Origin: UBA1563 sp037440065
GTDB taxonomy: Bacteria; Bacteroidota; Ignavibacteria; Ignavibacteriales; Ignavibacteriaceae
Direction: 5' to 3'
NCBI GenBank assembly: GCA_037440065.1
Contig: JBBIUV010000015.1
Location: 1,116,001 to 1,180,000 of the forward strand
Length of the DNA stretch: 64,000 nucleotides
Numbering within the stretch: position 1 is the first letter of the stretch; each line of letters opens with the position of its first letter. Shown piece after piece: positions 54,700 through 63,693 of this stretch. Below the pieces are notes generated by a model. The model was not told where the DNA came from. It did not search any database and was given only the letters and a program-made list of their open reading frames with translations. The position numbers and the translations under genes are program-made.

Positions 54700-55144
54700 G
54701 GTAATATTTACATTTCTTTCCCTTTTTACAACGGGCAAAAATATTGAATGAATAACTTGAAGGGAGGAAATCTAAATCTTCACAAACTTGTTGCTCAATT
54801 TTATCAAGACCTTTTGAAGCAAATTCAACAATTCGTCCGCAGTCGATACAGATGAGATGATCATGCATTTGTCTTTTAAAATTACTTTCAAACCGTTTCA
54901 TGTTGTCGCCGAAGTTTCGGGTTGAGAGGAGCTCACACTGAGCGAGTAACTCAAGGGTATTATAGACCGTTGCACGTGAGATGTCGGAATCTTTCTTTTT
55001 CATTTCGATGAAGAGTTCATCGGCAGAAAAATGTCCGTTGTACGCCAAAGCCGCATCGAGAATCTCGAAACGCTCAGGGGTGATCCTGTTACTTCCGTTC
55101 TTTAGAAATTCTCTAAAAATTTCGGTTGCATTTTGTGTCGCCAA
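54689..55144 (-). CDS. Fur-family metal-dependent transcriptional regulator
   Basis: This 151-residue protein starts at TTG (complement of 55142-55144) with AGAGA about 8 nt upstream and an in-frame stop further on. The winged-helix part has NRITPERFEILDAALAYNG and SRATVYNTLELLAQCELL. The dimerisation part has MHDHLICIDCGRIVEF with His94, Asp95, His96 and Cys99/Cys102. A second Cys pair (Cys139 and Cys145, CKKGKKC) has unusual spacing. It is the first gene of the feo operon. It may be Fur or PerR; the sequence does not decide. A palindrome TAGATTCAATCTA lies about 20 bases upstream, a candidate operator. Confidence 0.9.
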   Translation of the reverse strand: MATQNATEIFREFLKNGSNRITPERFEILDAALAYNGHFSADELFIEMKKKDSDISRATVYNTLELLAQCELLSTRNFGDNMKRFESNFKRQMHDHLICIDCGRIVEFASKGLDKIEQQVCEDLDFLPSSYSFNIFARCKKGKKCKYYHDK

Positions 55145-55163
55145 GGTTAATTCTCTTATTATT

Positions 55164-55176
55164 TAGATTCAATCTA
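55164..55176 (-). promoter_or_regulatory. Candidate operator of the Fur-family regulator
   Basis: TAGATT-C-AATCTA is a perfect 6-1-6 inverted repeat 19 bases upstream of the TTG start of the Fur-family gene. It resembles the AT-rich inverted repeats recognised by Fur and PerR proteins (general knowledge). Its distance from the start fits autoregulation. The same spacer also holds GATAAT (55188-55193) but no full classical Fur box. Confidence 0.45.
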
Positions 55177-55258
55177 CATAAAAATAGATGATAATAGAAT
55201 GAGAAACAAGAGAAATTAGGTAACAACAAAAAATTAGTAATGGAATTTGAAGTTGTTC

Positions 55259-57280
55259 CTACAAGGTAAGTTCTAATTGAAGATGGAGGTTATTGTCTAT
55301 GTTTGAAAAAATTTCCGAGTTTCCGCTGCTTAATGTTTTTTCTTTTGGTTTGGTAGTTTCTGAATATTTGAACGAAAGATTTAATCTATTTACGATTTTC
55401 AATTTCACCATAAAATACCACCGAAAACCTTCCCCGTACATCGCCAGATTTGACATAACTCCCGGCAGATCATTTTCAAATTCGTATATCGCTGAATTGA
55501 AGGAATCGGTTTTGAAAAAAATAATTCTCCCATATAGCGAAACATTTTGCTGCAATTGATATTTAACATCCTGAAAAAAGAGCCAACCTTTTTCCACCAA
55601 AGAAAACGGCTGGAGAGAGTAAGAATTATATTCGATCCGATTTTTCATTTGTAGATTTGAGTTAATTGAAAAGATTGCTTCTACTCGAAATTGCTGGCGA
55701 TATCTTTCGGAAAATTCCCTCACCTCGTTGCTTGAAACTAGAACATCCTTTTTCTCGTTTTTGTAACGAAAAACAGTTTCGACATTTTTACTAAGGTGAG
55801 AAGAGATCATAAACAAAAGCTCATTTCCTTTTGATGAAAGGGAAGAAGTGTTTGTAGCTGCCGGGAAGATAAACTGATCAAAATAAAAACTGATATTTCC
55901 GAACGAAGTTTTTAGCAGCATTCCGTTATACAAACCAATCTCGTTTTGTAAGTCATAAGGATTTTCCGCGAACGCTCTTCCATGAAGTGAATAGTAATTT
56001 CTCGGATAACTTCTCAGAGAAAAAATATAACTGAAATCCCTTGAGAAAATTTTTTGCAATGAATGAAGCTGTGCAACGGAAATTCCGTTGTACGAAAATT
56101 CTCCAGAAACTGAAAAGGAATTCTGTATGTAAGAGTAAGCGAGTGATGCATGTGAAAAATATTTCCCGTGTGGTGTATTCAAATCGCTTGACCTTTGAAT
56201 GGGAAGGGAATAAATTGATGAATAATAAAGTCCACTAATTTTAAGCGAATTTGAAAGAGTATAATCAATTCTTCCGCCAAGGAATTGTTCTCTTGCGCTG
56301 TTCTTTTTTGCGTATTCAGTCTCAGTGCGGTGGTAACCATCAATTGGGACTGAAGTAATCACCTGTTTGAGTGAGTCAATCCCGGCATCAAAATAATTGT
56401 TTGAGGCATAAACAGATAAACTGAAGAGAGGCAAATCATACTGTATTGCAACACCCCGGAAGAAATTATTTTCATCGGTGCTTTTGTAAGAAATAATATT
56501 TTTATCACGTTGTCGTGTTACAAAAGCAATGTCAGCCGATTTTGAAGAAGCGTATGGCGACCAGAGTGCAAGACCATGTCCAAACTCTACAAGGTAATCA
56601 CCCAAAACTATTGATGAAAAGTTCCCAATCTTTTTTGCGGAAAGTGAGAATGAGGTAAAATCATTTAGGCTCTTTTCACCGGCATCCTTTTCTGTGAGAA
56701 GAGAGAGTTGATAAGTATTGTTAAGTTCAAAAATTCCACGGTTGTAAAATTTAATTTTGTTTCCTTGATATTTATTATCGAGAAATCCTGCTCGCGGTTG
56801 GAGATCGCTGATGATGCGGCTCCGATAATTAAATTTTATATTATTTAAGAAAGACGTAGAGCTTGAAGCTAACGGATACGCACCATCCGATGAAACATTT
56901 TCAAATACTGCTTGACCGGCAAAAACAAAGGGAAGGAATTTTCTTACTTTTTCAGCGTCAAGTTTTTCTACGGAAAAAAGTTCGGAAGAAGAAATGAACA
57001 ATCCAAATTTCTTTCTGTGTTCGATTATTAAATTTGCTTCGGTTAAATCAAGAAGGGGAATTTGCAGTAATTCTTCTACACTGCAAGTATTTAAATCGAT
57101 TGGATTGTTTTCAAGATTTTCGAATTCATCGTAGAGAAAGTTATCATCCGATTCATCTGTCGATTCTTCAAGTATATTCTCCAATGACTCCTCAATATCC
57201 TTAGAGGTTGTATCGCTTTGTGCAAATGTAAAGTTAAAAACAAAGAAAAATATCACTATCGGAAGGTAATTTTTTCTCAT
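55259..57280 (-). CDS. Helix-hairpin-helix domain protein with predicted outer-membrane beta-barrel
   Basis: I chose the ATG at the complement of 57280 (673 residues); a TTG 6 nt upstream overlaps the preceding stop. After a signal peptide ending FAQ comes an acidic linker. It is followed by two helix-hairpin-helix motifs (about 56-112: NPIDLNTCSVEELLQIPLLD, IIEHRKKFGLFISSSELFSV) of ComEA type, which bind DNA without sequence preference. The remaining 550 residues alternate as beta-strands, with a barrel-like ending (NLHLQLELTL). The region LNNIKFNYRSRIISDLQPRA starts the barrel. It overlaps the upstream PorV-like gene by a few bases. A role in DNA uptake is possible; not proven. Confidence 0.75.
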   Translation of the reverse strand: MRKNYLPIVIFFFVFNFTFAQSDTTSKDIEESLENILEESTDESDDNFLYDEFENLENNPIDLNTCSVEELLQIPLLDLTEANLIIEHRKKFGLFISSSELFSVEKLDAEKVRKFLPFVFAGQAVFENVSSDGAYPLASSSTSFLNNIKFNYRSRIISDLQPRAGFLDNKYQGNKIKFYNRGIFELNNTYQLSLLTEKDAGEKSLNDFTSFSLSAKKIGNFSSIVLGDYLVEFGHGLALWSPYASSKSADIAFVTRQRDKNIISYKSTDENNFFRGVAIQYDLPLFSLSVYASNNYFDAGIDSLKQVITSVPIDGYHRTETEYAKKNSAREQFLGGRIDYTLSNSLKISGLYYSSIYSLPIQRSSDLNTPHGKYFSHASLAYSYIQNSFSVSGEFSYNGISVAQLHSLQKIFSRDFSYIFSLRSYPRNYYSLHGRAFAENPYDLQNEIGLYNGMLLKTSFGNISFYFDQFIFPAATNTSSLSSKGNELLFMISSHLSKNVETVFRYKNEKKDVLVSSNEVREFSERYRQQFRVEAIFSINSNLQMKNRIEYNSYSLQPFSLVEKGWLFFQDVKYQLQQNVSLYGRIIFFKTDSFNSAIYEFENDLPGVMSNLAMYGEGFRWYFMVKLKIVNRLNLSFKYSETTKPKEKTLSSGNSEIFSNIDNNLHLQLELTL

Positions 57281-57282
57281 TC

Positions 57283-58140
57283 TCAAAAACCCAAATAGTG
57301 TCGGATTTTTGCAGTCCGGTTTTCAAGTGATTCTAAACCAAGTATTACCGTGATCTGATGTGTTAACCCAAGTTCTTGATGGGTGAATATTCCATAATCA
57401 ATTTCAAACTGAGAATAGTTTATTCCGAATCCGGCACAATATTTTGCAGGTTCATTTGCAAAACCGCTTCTTAGTGCAAAATATTCGTTAATGTTGTAAT
57501 TGATTCCACATTGCATTGAGGGGTTGAATCCAACTTCGTTTTCCACAGCAATGTTCAAACTTACTTCATTCAATACATCATAACTTATTCCAGATCTATA
57601 TACCATTGGAATCTGATTTTTCTCCGTTCCCCAAGTTGCTTTGTTTAAATTATCAGTAGAAAATGCAATCCTTAAATTAGGAGAGAGATAATATAATGTA
57701 CCAAATGAAAAAGTAATTGCATTATCTTCTCCATAATTTTTAATGGAAAGATGATTTAATGAAAACGAAAGACCGTAGAAAAAATTGTTAGCATAACGGT
57801 TGGCATACGCGAGTACAAATTTGTTCTCTCTGTAGAGTTGAAAACCATACGTAGATACACCAAACGCGAACGATCCATATTCTGTTGGAATTGTAGAGGC
57901 TAAAAAAGCATTTGAAAGTTCTTTCATTCCAAACGGAGAATGAGAATAGAAAAATCCTCCTTCAGTCCAATTTATTTGTGCAAGACCAGAAGGATTTGTA
58001 AAAAGAGAAAAAGCATCATCGCCTAAGGCAACATTAGAATTGGCAAGGGAAATCGATTTAGCCCCCGGATTAAGTTGAGCATGAATTTCTATCAAAAAGA
58101 AGAGATAGATCAAGAGTGTTGAAAAATGTTTTCGTCCCAT
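57283..58140 (-). CDS. PorV/PorQ-like outer-membrane protein
   Basis: This 285-residue protein has a signal peptide (LLIYLFFLIEIHAQ). The mature start LNPGAKSISLANSNVALGDD and AFSLFTNPSGLAQINWTEGG match the family's conserved N-terminal segment, in which the first strand precedes an NPAG-like loop. The rest is a beta-barrel pattern with repeats ending in aromatic residues. It is shorter than the copy at 8651. Its stop lies within the first bases of the HHH barrel gene, so the two are co-expressed. It could be a T9SS component or a partner of that protein. Confidence 0.7.
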   Translation of the reverse strand: MGRKHFSTLLIYLFFLIEIHAQLNPGAKSISLANSNVALGDDAFSLFTNPSGLAQINWTEGGFFYSHSPFGMKELSNAFLASTIPTEYGSFAFGVSTYGFQLYRENKFVLAYANRYANNFFYGLSFSLNHLSIKNYGEDNAITFSFGTLYYLSPNLRIAFSTDNLNKATWGTEKNQIPMVYRSGISYDVLNEVSLNIAVENEVGFNPSMQCGINYNINEYFALRSGFANEPAKYCAGFGINYSQFEIDYGIFTHQELGLTHQITVILGLESLENRTAKIRHYLGF

Positions 58141-58308
58141 AAAACTTCTTCATTTTCTTTGTGGATTTAAAATTAATCAATTCTTATTGGAATGAAAAGC
58201 TTTAAGTAACTTGTATTTCATTTTTCACCCTTTCTTTTTACCGATATTTTTAGTAAGATTTAAACGTAAAAATTTTCTGCTCTGTAAAACTGATATTAAG
58301 GAATGATT

Positions 58309-59187
58309 ATGAAGTTTATTCTTGGTTTACTTGTGCTTTTAACCGTTACCATAAAAGCGCAGGAACTACAGGCGACGGTTACGGTTCAGTTTGAAAATCT
58401 TCCGGTTATCAATAAAGAAAGTCTTGTAAATTTTGCACAGACAGTTCAAGACTATTTGAACAACAATCGGTTTACCGGCGCAACCTGGAATAATCCCAAA
58501 ATAAAATGCACCTTTACCATTTTCTTTTTATCTGCTTCAGATGAAACATCTTATTCTGCACAAGTTTTTGTTGGAAGCCAGAGACAAGTTTACAACTCTA
58601 CAAATAATTCTCCGATGTTAACCATCCTTGATAATAATTGGAATTTCGGATATGAGAAGAACCAGGCACTTTATTTTAATCCGATGGTGAATAATTCGAT
58701 TACAAGTTTTTTAGATTATTATGCTTATCTAATTTTAGGAATGGAGAACGATTCGTGGGAACAGTTGAGCGGCACCCCTTATTTTTCAAAAGCGCTTGAC
58801 ATCGTTCATCTGGCATTGAGCAGTAAATACAGTAAAGGGTGGGACAAAAGTTCAGGCACTTACAACCGCCGTGATCTGGTTGAAGACATTTTGAATGAAC
58901 GCTACAGACCTTTCCGTGAAGCCATTTCAGATTACCACTATGGAATTGATCTTTACGAAGTAGATAAAGAAAAGGGGCAGAATAAGATCGCTTCACTTGT
59001 AAAAGTTTTGCAATCGTTAAAGTCGAAAATTGATTTACGGAGTATTTTTATAAAAGTATTTTTTGATGCCAAGTATCAGGAGATCATTGAAGATTTAAGA
59101 GATTATCCAGACAAGGCTATTTTCAAAACTTTAAAAGAAGTTGATCCTCCGCATGCGGGAAAATACGACGAGATAATTTATCAGTGA
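58309..59187 (+). CDS. porD: Type IX secretion system protein PorD (DUF4835)
   Basis: I chose the ATG at 58309 (292 residues). AAGGA (58298-58302) is 6 nt away from it, while an ATG at 58303 has no spacing. The signal peptide is MKFILGLLVLLTVTIKAQ. DUF4835 landmarks are ELQATVTVQFENLPVINKES, FVGSQRQVYNSTNNSPMLTI, NSITSFLDYYAYLILGMEND, YHYGIDLYEVDKEKG and IFIKVFFDAKYQEIIEDL. PorD is a periplasmic T9SS-linked protein in Bacteroidota. It is divergent from the PorV-like gene on the minus strand, with 168 bases between. Confidence 0.88.
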   Translation: MKFILGLLVLLTVTIKAQELQATVTVQFENLPVINKESLVNFAQTVQDYLNNNRFTGATWNNPKIKCTFTIFFLSASDETSYSAQVFVGSQRQVYNSTNNSPMLTILDNNWNFGYEKNQALYFNPMVNNSITSFLDYYAYLILGMENDSWEQLSGTPYFSKALDIVHLALSSKYSKGWDKSSGTYNRRDLVEDILNERYRPFREAISDYHYGIDLYEVDKEKGQNKIASLVKVLQSLKSKIDLRSIFIKVFFDAKYQEIIEDLRDYPDKAIFKTLKEVDPPHAGKYDEIIYQ

Positions 59188-61172
59188 AGTAATTCCACCG
59201 ATAGGATTTCATCATTTTGTTCTGTTTGTAAAACGGTTTCCATTCCTTCTACAACATTTCCGAATATGGTATATCTGCCGTTAAGGTGAGGGTGAAAAGC
59301 CTGCATAACAAACCATTGCGAACTCTCTGTATCTTTTCCGCTGCTTGCCATTCCAACAATTCCCGTTTGAAATTGATAAGGAGAAAATTCTGAAACGATT
59401 GGAATTTCTGAACCACCCCAGCCTGTATTCTCCGGGTCTCCACCTTGTATAACAAACGCGGGAACCACACGATGAAATTTTAATCCGTTAAAAAAGTTTT
59501 TCTCGGCTAGGAGACAAAAATTTCCAACTGAAATTGGAGCAACCTCAGGAAGAAATTCAATTATGAAATCACCTTTCGTAGTTTTTACTTTTACGCCTGA
59601 ATATTTAAAAGCTTGTTCCCAAAGATTTACAAAATATCTCCCCTTGTTTTGAAACGGTGCTTTTGCCCCAAGTTTATTTGAAGCAAACTTAGCGATTGAA
59701 TAGACCGTAGAGGAGGTAAGCAGTTTACAAAGTTTTTTAGCGGAACTTTTGTCAATTTTTTCAAGTACGTTATAATAACTCTCGACACTTCCGGCAAAAT
59801 TTAAATTATTCTTGTTCCTTTTGATATCTGCAAAAATAATTTTGATAAGTTCTTTTTTATTGGCTTGAAGAAATTCGACCGGTAGTTCATCTAACAACGT
59901 TGTCGAGAGGGGAATATCTTTTTCGGTAAAAACCATAAATGCAAAATTCTTAAAAGATGTATTTCCTCTATAACTTTTTTGATGTTTCAAAATTGAAGTC
60001 TGGATAAAGAGCTTATTCTCTTTTTTCTCTTGGGAAAATTTGCCTAAGAGATAATCAAAAACATCTTGGGGTAAAATATTTAGTTCAACGCAGCTCTGAT
60101 AAATAAAATCATTATCAATAAACGGTTCAAATTCTTTTATTAGATATGGATCAAACGTTTGCACATGTTTGATGAACGTGATGAATAGTTCACCGCGAAC
60201 TGTTTTAGAAAGATTAACATTCTTCAATTGCTTTCTCATAAAACGTACCACAATTTCTTTTCGGTTGTTTTCAACTGGAATATCGCGGAATGAGATAGCC
60301 ATTTGTCTTGCAACGTTTGGATTTTTATCGAACAACAATTGAAAGAGGAAATCAAAATTATTTTCATCCTTGAAGGGGAAGTATATTCCCGTTTTAGCTG
60401 TCTCAATTCGAATGATTGCATCTTTGTTTGTACTTAAAGTAAAAAGGAGCGTTGGATCGTTTGGGAAATATTTTGCCTTACGGAATATTCCAAGTGCATA
60501 TTGGACAATAAATTGTGACGGATTTTCCTTCTTTATTTCTGATCTAAGAATATTTTCAACTGAAGAAAGGATAACAGAATCGCTTGTTCCAATTCTAAAA
60601 AGAGTAAAAAGTGTCTCTTCAATGCCTTCATTATACTGAACTAAAAAGTTATTTAAAACAACGATAGATTTTTGATCCGACAGTTTTCGCAACGAAAAAT
60701 TATAAATCGATAAAGCAAATCCACAGTTGCTTGTAATTTTATTTTGTTCTATCAAAGAATGAAGTTTTTGAAGGTCATTTTTGTCCCCGATTTTCCCAAT
60801 AGTTTCTAGTATTATTTTTTCAGTTTCTTTGTCCGGGAATTTCTCCAACATTTGCCACAGAAAATTTGTTGAACTTTTATTTTCTCCAAGCTGTCCAAGT
60901 GTGAAGCAAATTGTTTCGTAATATTTTTGAAAATCGAGTTTACAAAGTTGTGGAATAAAGGTTGAATCTTCTGAATGACTGATCGAAAGGAGAGCTGCAG
61001 TTATTTTTCTTTCATCGTTGGAGTTGAGATATGATGAAATTATTTTTTTGTCGAATGTTCTTGTAAAGGTAGTTTTTACAAGCGCTTCATCACTTTTATC
61101 GTATTGACAAAATGATGAAGCTGAATTTAGAAAAATTAAAAAAAGAAGAAAGAGATTAAATTGCAATCTCAT
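59181..61172 (-). CDS. HEAT-repeat protein fused to C-terminal cyclophilin-type peptidyl-prolyl isomerase
   Basis: I chose the ATG at the complement of 61172 (663 residues), where a signal peptide begins (MRLQFNLFLLFLIFLNSASS). A start 45 nt upstream would lie deeper in the preceding gene. Residues about 30-510 are helical repeats with HEAT-like pairs (LGENKSSTNFLWQMLEKFPD, ETIGKIGDKNDLQKLHSLIE, GTSDSVILSSVENILRSE). Residues about 525-660 are a cyclophilin domain: GDFIIEFLPEVAPISVGNF, KFHRVVPAFVIQGGDP, WFVMQAFHPHLNGRYTIFG. The active-site Arg (FHR) and the FVIQGGD signature are present. It is predicted periplasmic. It overlaps the preceding gene by 17 nt. The fusion is unusual; the substrate is unknown. 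Confidence 0.85.
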   Translation of the reverse strand: MRLQFNLFLLFLIFLNSASSFCQYDKSDEALVKTTFTRTFDKKIISSYLNSNDERKITAALLSISHSEDSTFIPQLCKLDFQKYYETICFTLGQLGENKSSTNFLWQMLEKFPDKETEKIILETIGKIGDKNDLQKLHSLIEQNKITSNCGFALSIYNFSLRKLSDQKSIVVLNNFLVQYNEGIEETLFTLFRIGTSDSVILSSVENILRSEIKKENPSQFIVQYALGIFRKAKYFPNDPTLLFTLSTNKDAIIRIETAKTGIYFPFKDENNFDFLFQLLFDKNPNVARQMAISFRDIPVENNRKEIVVRFMRKQLKNVNLSKTVRGELFITFIKHVQTFDPYLIKEFEPFIDNDFIYQSCVELNILPQDVFDYLLGKFSQEKKENKLFIQTSILKHQKSYRGNTSFKNFAFMVFTEKDIPLSTTLLDELPVEFLQANKKELIKIIFADIKRNKNNLNFAGSVESYYNVLEKIDKSSAKKLCKLLTSSTVYSIAKFASNKLGAKAPFQNKGRYFVNLWEQAFKYSGVKVKTTKGDFIIEFLPEVAPISVGNFCLLAEKNFFNGLKFHRVVPAFVIQGGDPENTGWGGSEIPIVSEFSPYQFQTGIVGMASSGKDTESSQWFVMQAFHPHLNGRYTIFGNVVEGMETVLQTEQNDEILSVELLH

Positions 61173-62280
61173 AAATTCTGTATTTTTTATAAGCTTCACC
61201 TGACATAACTTGCGCACCGCGATTCATCATTTCGTTATCTTCAAGAATCCAACTTGCTTCACCCATATCAACGCCAAGAGTGTGTGCACGATTCAAACAT
61301 TCCATATAGAATACTGCATCAAGGCCTCGTTTTTGGTACTCGGGAATAATTCCAAGAGTGATTACTCTTGCCCATTTAATTTCTTTTTTCTTAGTCATCA
61401 ACTTTAAGAAGTTGAACGGGAAAAGATGTCCGTTCATTTCCTTGAAGAGTTGATTATAATCAAGCATGACTAATGCGAAGCCAACTACTTCTCCTTTTAT
61501 TTCGCCAAACAAAACTAATGAAGGTTCGACAAGTGGTTTCAGATCTTTTGCCATGGCGTCAATTTCTTCGTCGGTCATTGGAATGAATCCCCAATTTGGC
61601 GCCCAAGCTTTGTTATAAACTAATTTAATTTTGTCCAATTCGGATTTAAAATTTTTCATGTCAAGTGAAGTGATCGTTATTCCCGATCGTTTTCTTGCTA
61701 TTTCAGCAACTCTGACAAGCTTGTCTGAAGAGATGACTTTTTTGTTTTCTAACTTATACGCAAGAAGATCTTTCGCTTTTGCGAATCCGTAATTGTCGCA
61801 TAAATCCAGATAATATTTTGGATTATGGGTCATTAACAATCTAGGCGAATCATCAAATCCTTCGATTAACATTCCATATTCATCATTTGAAGAAGGATTT
61901 GCCGGACCACGCATGTGCGTTAATCCACGTTTTGCCAGCCATGCTTTTACGGTATCGAACAAAGCATCTGCAACCGCTTGATCATTTTCACATTCGAAGA
62001 ATCCAAAGAACCCAACTTTATCATTATGGTATTTATTGTGGAGATCATTTTTGATTGCAGCAATTCTGCCTACAATCTTTCCATCTCTTTTTGCGAGAAA
62101 ATAATCCGCTTCAGCATGTTTAAAAAAGGGATTTTTCACCTTATTCAAGATTTTTTTTCTATCCATAATTAATGGCGGAACCCAGTAGGGATCATTTTTA
62201 TAAAACTGCCATTGGCATTTTATAAATTGCATTAATTCGGATTTAGTTTGCACCAAAGAAATTTCAACGGATGAACTCAT
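61156..62280 (-). CDS. GNAT-family N-acyltransferase, candidate bacterial ceramide synthase
   Basis: This 374-residue protein has two GNAT-like lobes. The N-terminal lobe has NDPYWVPPLIMDRKKILNKV, YFLAKRDGKIVGRIAAIKND, KVGFFGFFECENDQAVADAL and GPANPSSNDEYGMLIEGFDD. The C-terminal lobe has LFGEIKGEVVGFALVMLDYN and TLGIIPEYQKRGLDAVFYME (acyl-CoA/ACP loop). AGGAG precedes the ATG by 5 nt. It follows the serine palmitoyltransferase-like gene by 106 nt. By recollection, bacterial ceramide synthases belong to this GNAT type and cluster with SPT genes, so acylation of a sphingoid base is plausible. Alone, the sequence supports only an acyltransferase. Confidence 0.7.
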   Translation of the reverse strand: MSSSVEISLVQTKSELMQFIKCQWQFYKNDPYWVPPLIMDRKKILNKVKNPFFKHAEADYFLAKRDGKIVGRIAAIKNDLHNKYHNDKVGFFGFFECENDQAVADALFDTVKAWLAKRGLTHMRGPANPSSNDEYGMLIEGFDDSPRLLMTHNPKYYLDLCDNYGFAKAKDLLAYKLENKKVISSDKLVRVAEIARKRSGITITSLDMKNFKSELDKIKLVYNKAWAPNWGFIPMTDEEIDAMAKDLKPLVEPSLVLFGEIKGEVVGFALVMLDYNQLFKEMNGHLFPFNFLKLMTKKKEIKWARVITLGIIPEYQKRGLDAVFYMECLNRAHTLGVDMGEASWILEDNEMMNRGAQVMSGEAYKKYRIYEIAI

Positions 62281-62386
62281 CTAAACTCCTAACAATAAAT
62301 TCTCAAACGATAATAATCTTAAAGTAAATTAATCATTGGTCAATAGTCACTAGTAAAACAAAATAGCACTCTAAAATTACTTTTGA

Positions 62387-63577
62387 CTAGATTAATCCTA
62401 ATGCTTTTCCAACTTTCTTAAAAGTATCAATAATAAAATCCAAGTGCTCGTCTTCATGAGTTGACATATAACTTGTTCTCATCATTTGTCGGCCTTGCGG
62501 AACACCGGGAGAAATAAAGACGTTTACAAAAACACCGGCTTCATAAAGGGCCTTCCACATAACAAAGGCTACTTCATCAGAACCAACAATGACCGGAACG
62601 ATAGCGGTTCTGCCTGGTTCAACTTTAAAGCCGGCTTCAGTTAACGCGGTTCTAACTTTTGTAGCGTTGCTTATAAGTTTAGTAACTCTTTCCGGTTCTT
62701 TCTCCAAAATATCTAGAGCGGCTAAGGCAGATGCGGCAGAGGCCGGGGTAGGTGAAGCAGAAAAAATTAATGCTGCAGCATTGTGTTTTAAATAGTTTAT
62801 AACTCTTTCAGCACCGCCAACAAAACCACCTAGCGAACCGAATGTTTTACTGAAAGTTCCCATGGTAAGATCAATTTCTTTTCCAAGATTAAATTCACTT
62901 GCTGTTCCTTTACCACCTTTTCCTATAACACCAACCGAATGTGCGTCATCAACTAAAATTCTTGCTCCATATTGCTTAGCAATTCTATTAAGTTCGGGCA
63001 AATCAACAATTTCACCACCGGTTGAGAAAACACCATCGCTGACAACTAGTTTTCCGGCCGATTCCGGTAATTTAGAAATTACTCTTTCCAGATCAGCCAT
63101 ATCATTATGCTTATAACGAACAACCTCAGCGGTAACACCTTTTGCCATTAAATTGCCTGCAACGATACAAGCATGATTATCTCTATCAGAGATAACATAC
63201 TCTCCACGGTTAACTAATGTTGGAATAATTCCCTGGGCGGTTTGGTAACCGGTAGAATATAAGAGGACGGCTTCAACTTCTAAAAATTTAGCCAATCTTT
63301 CTTCCAATTCAATATGAAGATCAAGAGTTCCTGTTAAATAACGGGAGCCTGAACAACCTGTTCCATATTTTTCAATTGCTTTTATAGCGGCTTCCTTTAC
63401 AGTCGGATGAGCTGTTAGTCCTAAATAATTATTAGAACCAGCCATAACAATCTTTCGCCCTTCAATTTGAACGACAGGACCTTCATTGGCTTCGATAGGT
63501 CTGAAGTAAGGATATAGCCCGAGTTTTTTAACATCGTCGGCACGGGTAAATTCAAAACATTTGTTAAATAGATCCAA
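62387..63577 (-). CDS. Serine palmitoyltransferase-like alpha-oxoamine synthase (PLP)
   Basis: The TTG start at the complement of 63577 has GGAGG (63583-63587) 5 nt upstream, which decides it. The 396-residue PLP enzyme belongs to the alpha-oxoamine synthase family, which includes serine palmitoyltransferase, BioF and KBL. The core has MAGSNNYLGLTAHPTVKEAA, GTGCSGSRYLTGTLDLHIEL, VVSDGVFSTGGEIVDLP, ILVDDAHSVGVIGKGGKG and TMGTFSKTFGSLGGFVGG (PLP lysine). The YPYFRPIEA start and GCSGSRYL segment match my recollection of Bacteroidota serine palmitoyltransferases. Neighbours support sphingolipid synthesis. BioF or KBL activity is the alternative. Confidence 0.85.
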   Translation of the reverse strand: MDLFNKCFEFTRADDVKKLGLYPYFRPIEANEGPVVQIEGRKIVMAGSNNYLGLTAHPTVKEAAIKAIEKYGTGCSGSRYLTGTLDLHIELEERLAKFLEVEAVLLYSTGYQTAQGIIPTLVNRGEYVISDRDNHACIVAGNLMAKGVTAEVVRYKHNDMADLERVISKLPESAGKLVVSDGVFSTGGEIVDLPELNRIAKQYGARILVDDAHSVGVIGKGGKGTASEFNLGKEIDLTMGTFSKTFGSLGGFVGGAERVINYLKHNAAALIFSASPTPASAASALAALDILEKEPERVTKLISNATKVRTALTEAGFKVEPGRTAIVPVIVGSDEVAFVMWKALYEAGVFVNVFISPGVPQGRQMMRTSYMSTHEDEHLDFIIDTFKKVGKALGLI

Positions 63578-63693
63578 AAGATCCTCCGTATTATCGGTTG
63601 TTGGTAAATAGTTTAATTATGAGAACTTATTTTAGTAATTTTTCATTTAAAATCTATAATTAATTAGTTTCAAAATCAAATTACGGAAAAAAA

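Noticed and set aside
55188..55206. Classical Fur box (GATAAT repeat) upstream of the Fur-family gene
   Set aside because: Only one GATAAT unit is present and the second half does not match; the 6-1-6 palindrome is the better candidate.
55216..55224. TTAGGTAAC, identical to the right end of palindrome B
   Set aside because: A single 9-base match without the rest of the element or a partner arm; probably chance.
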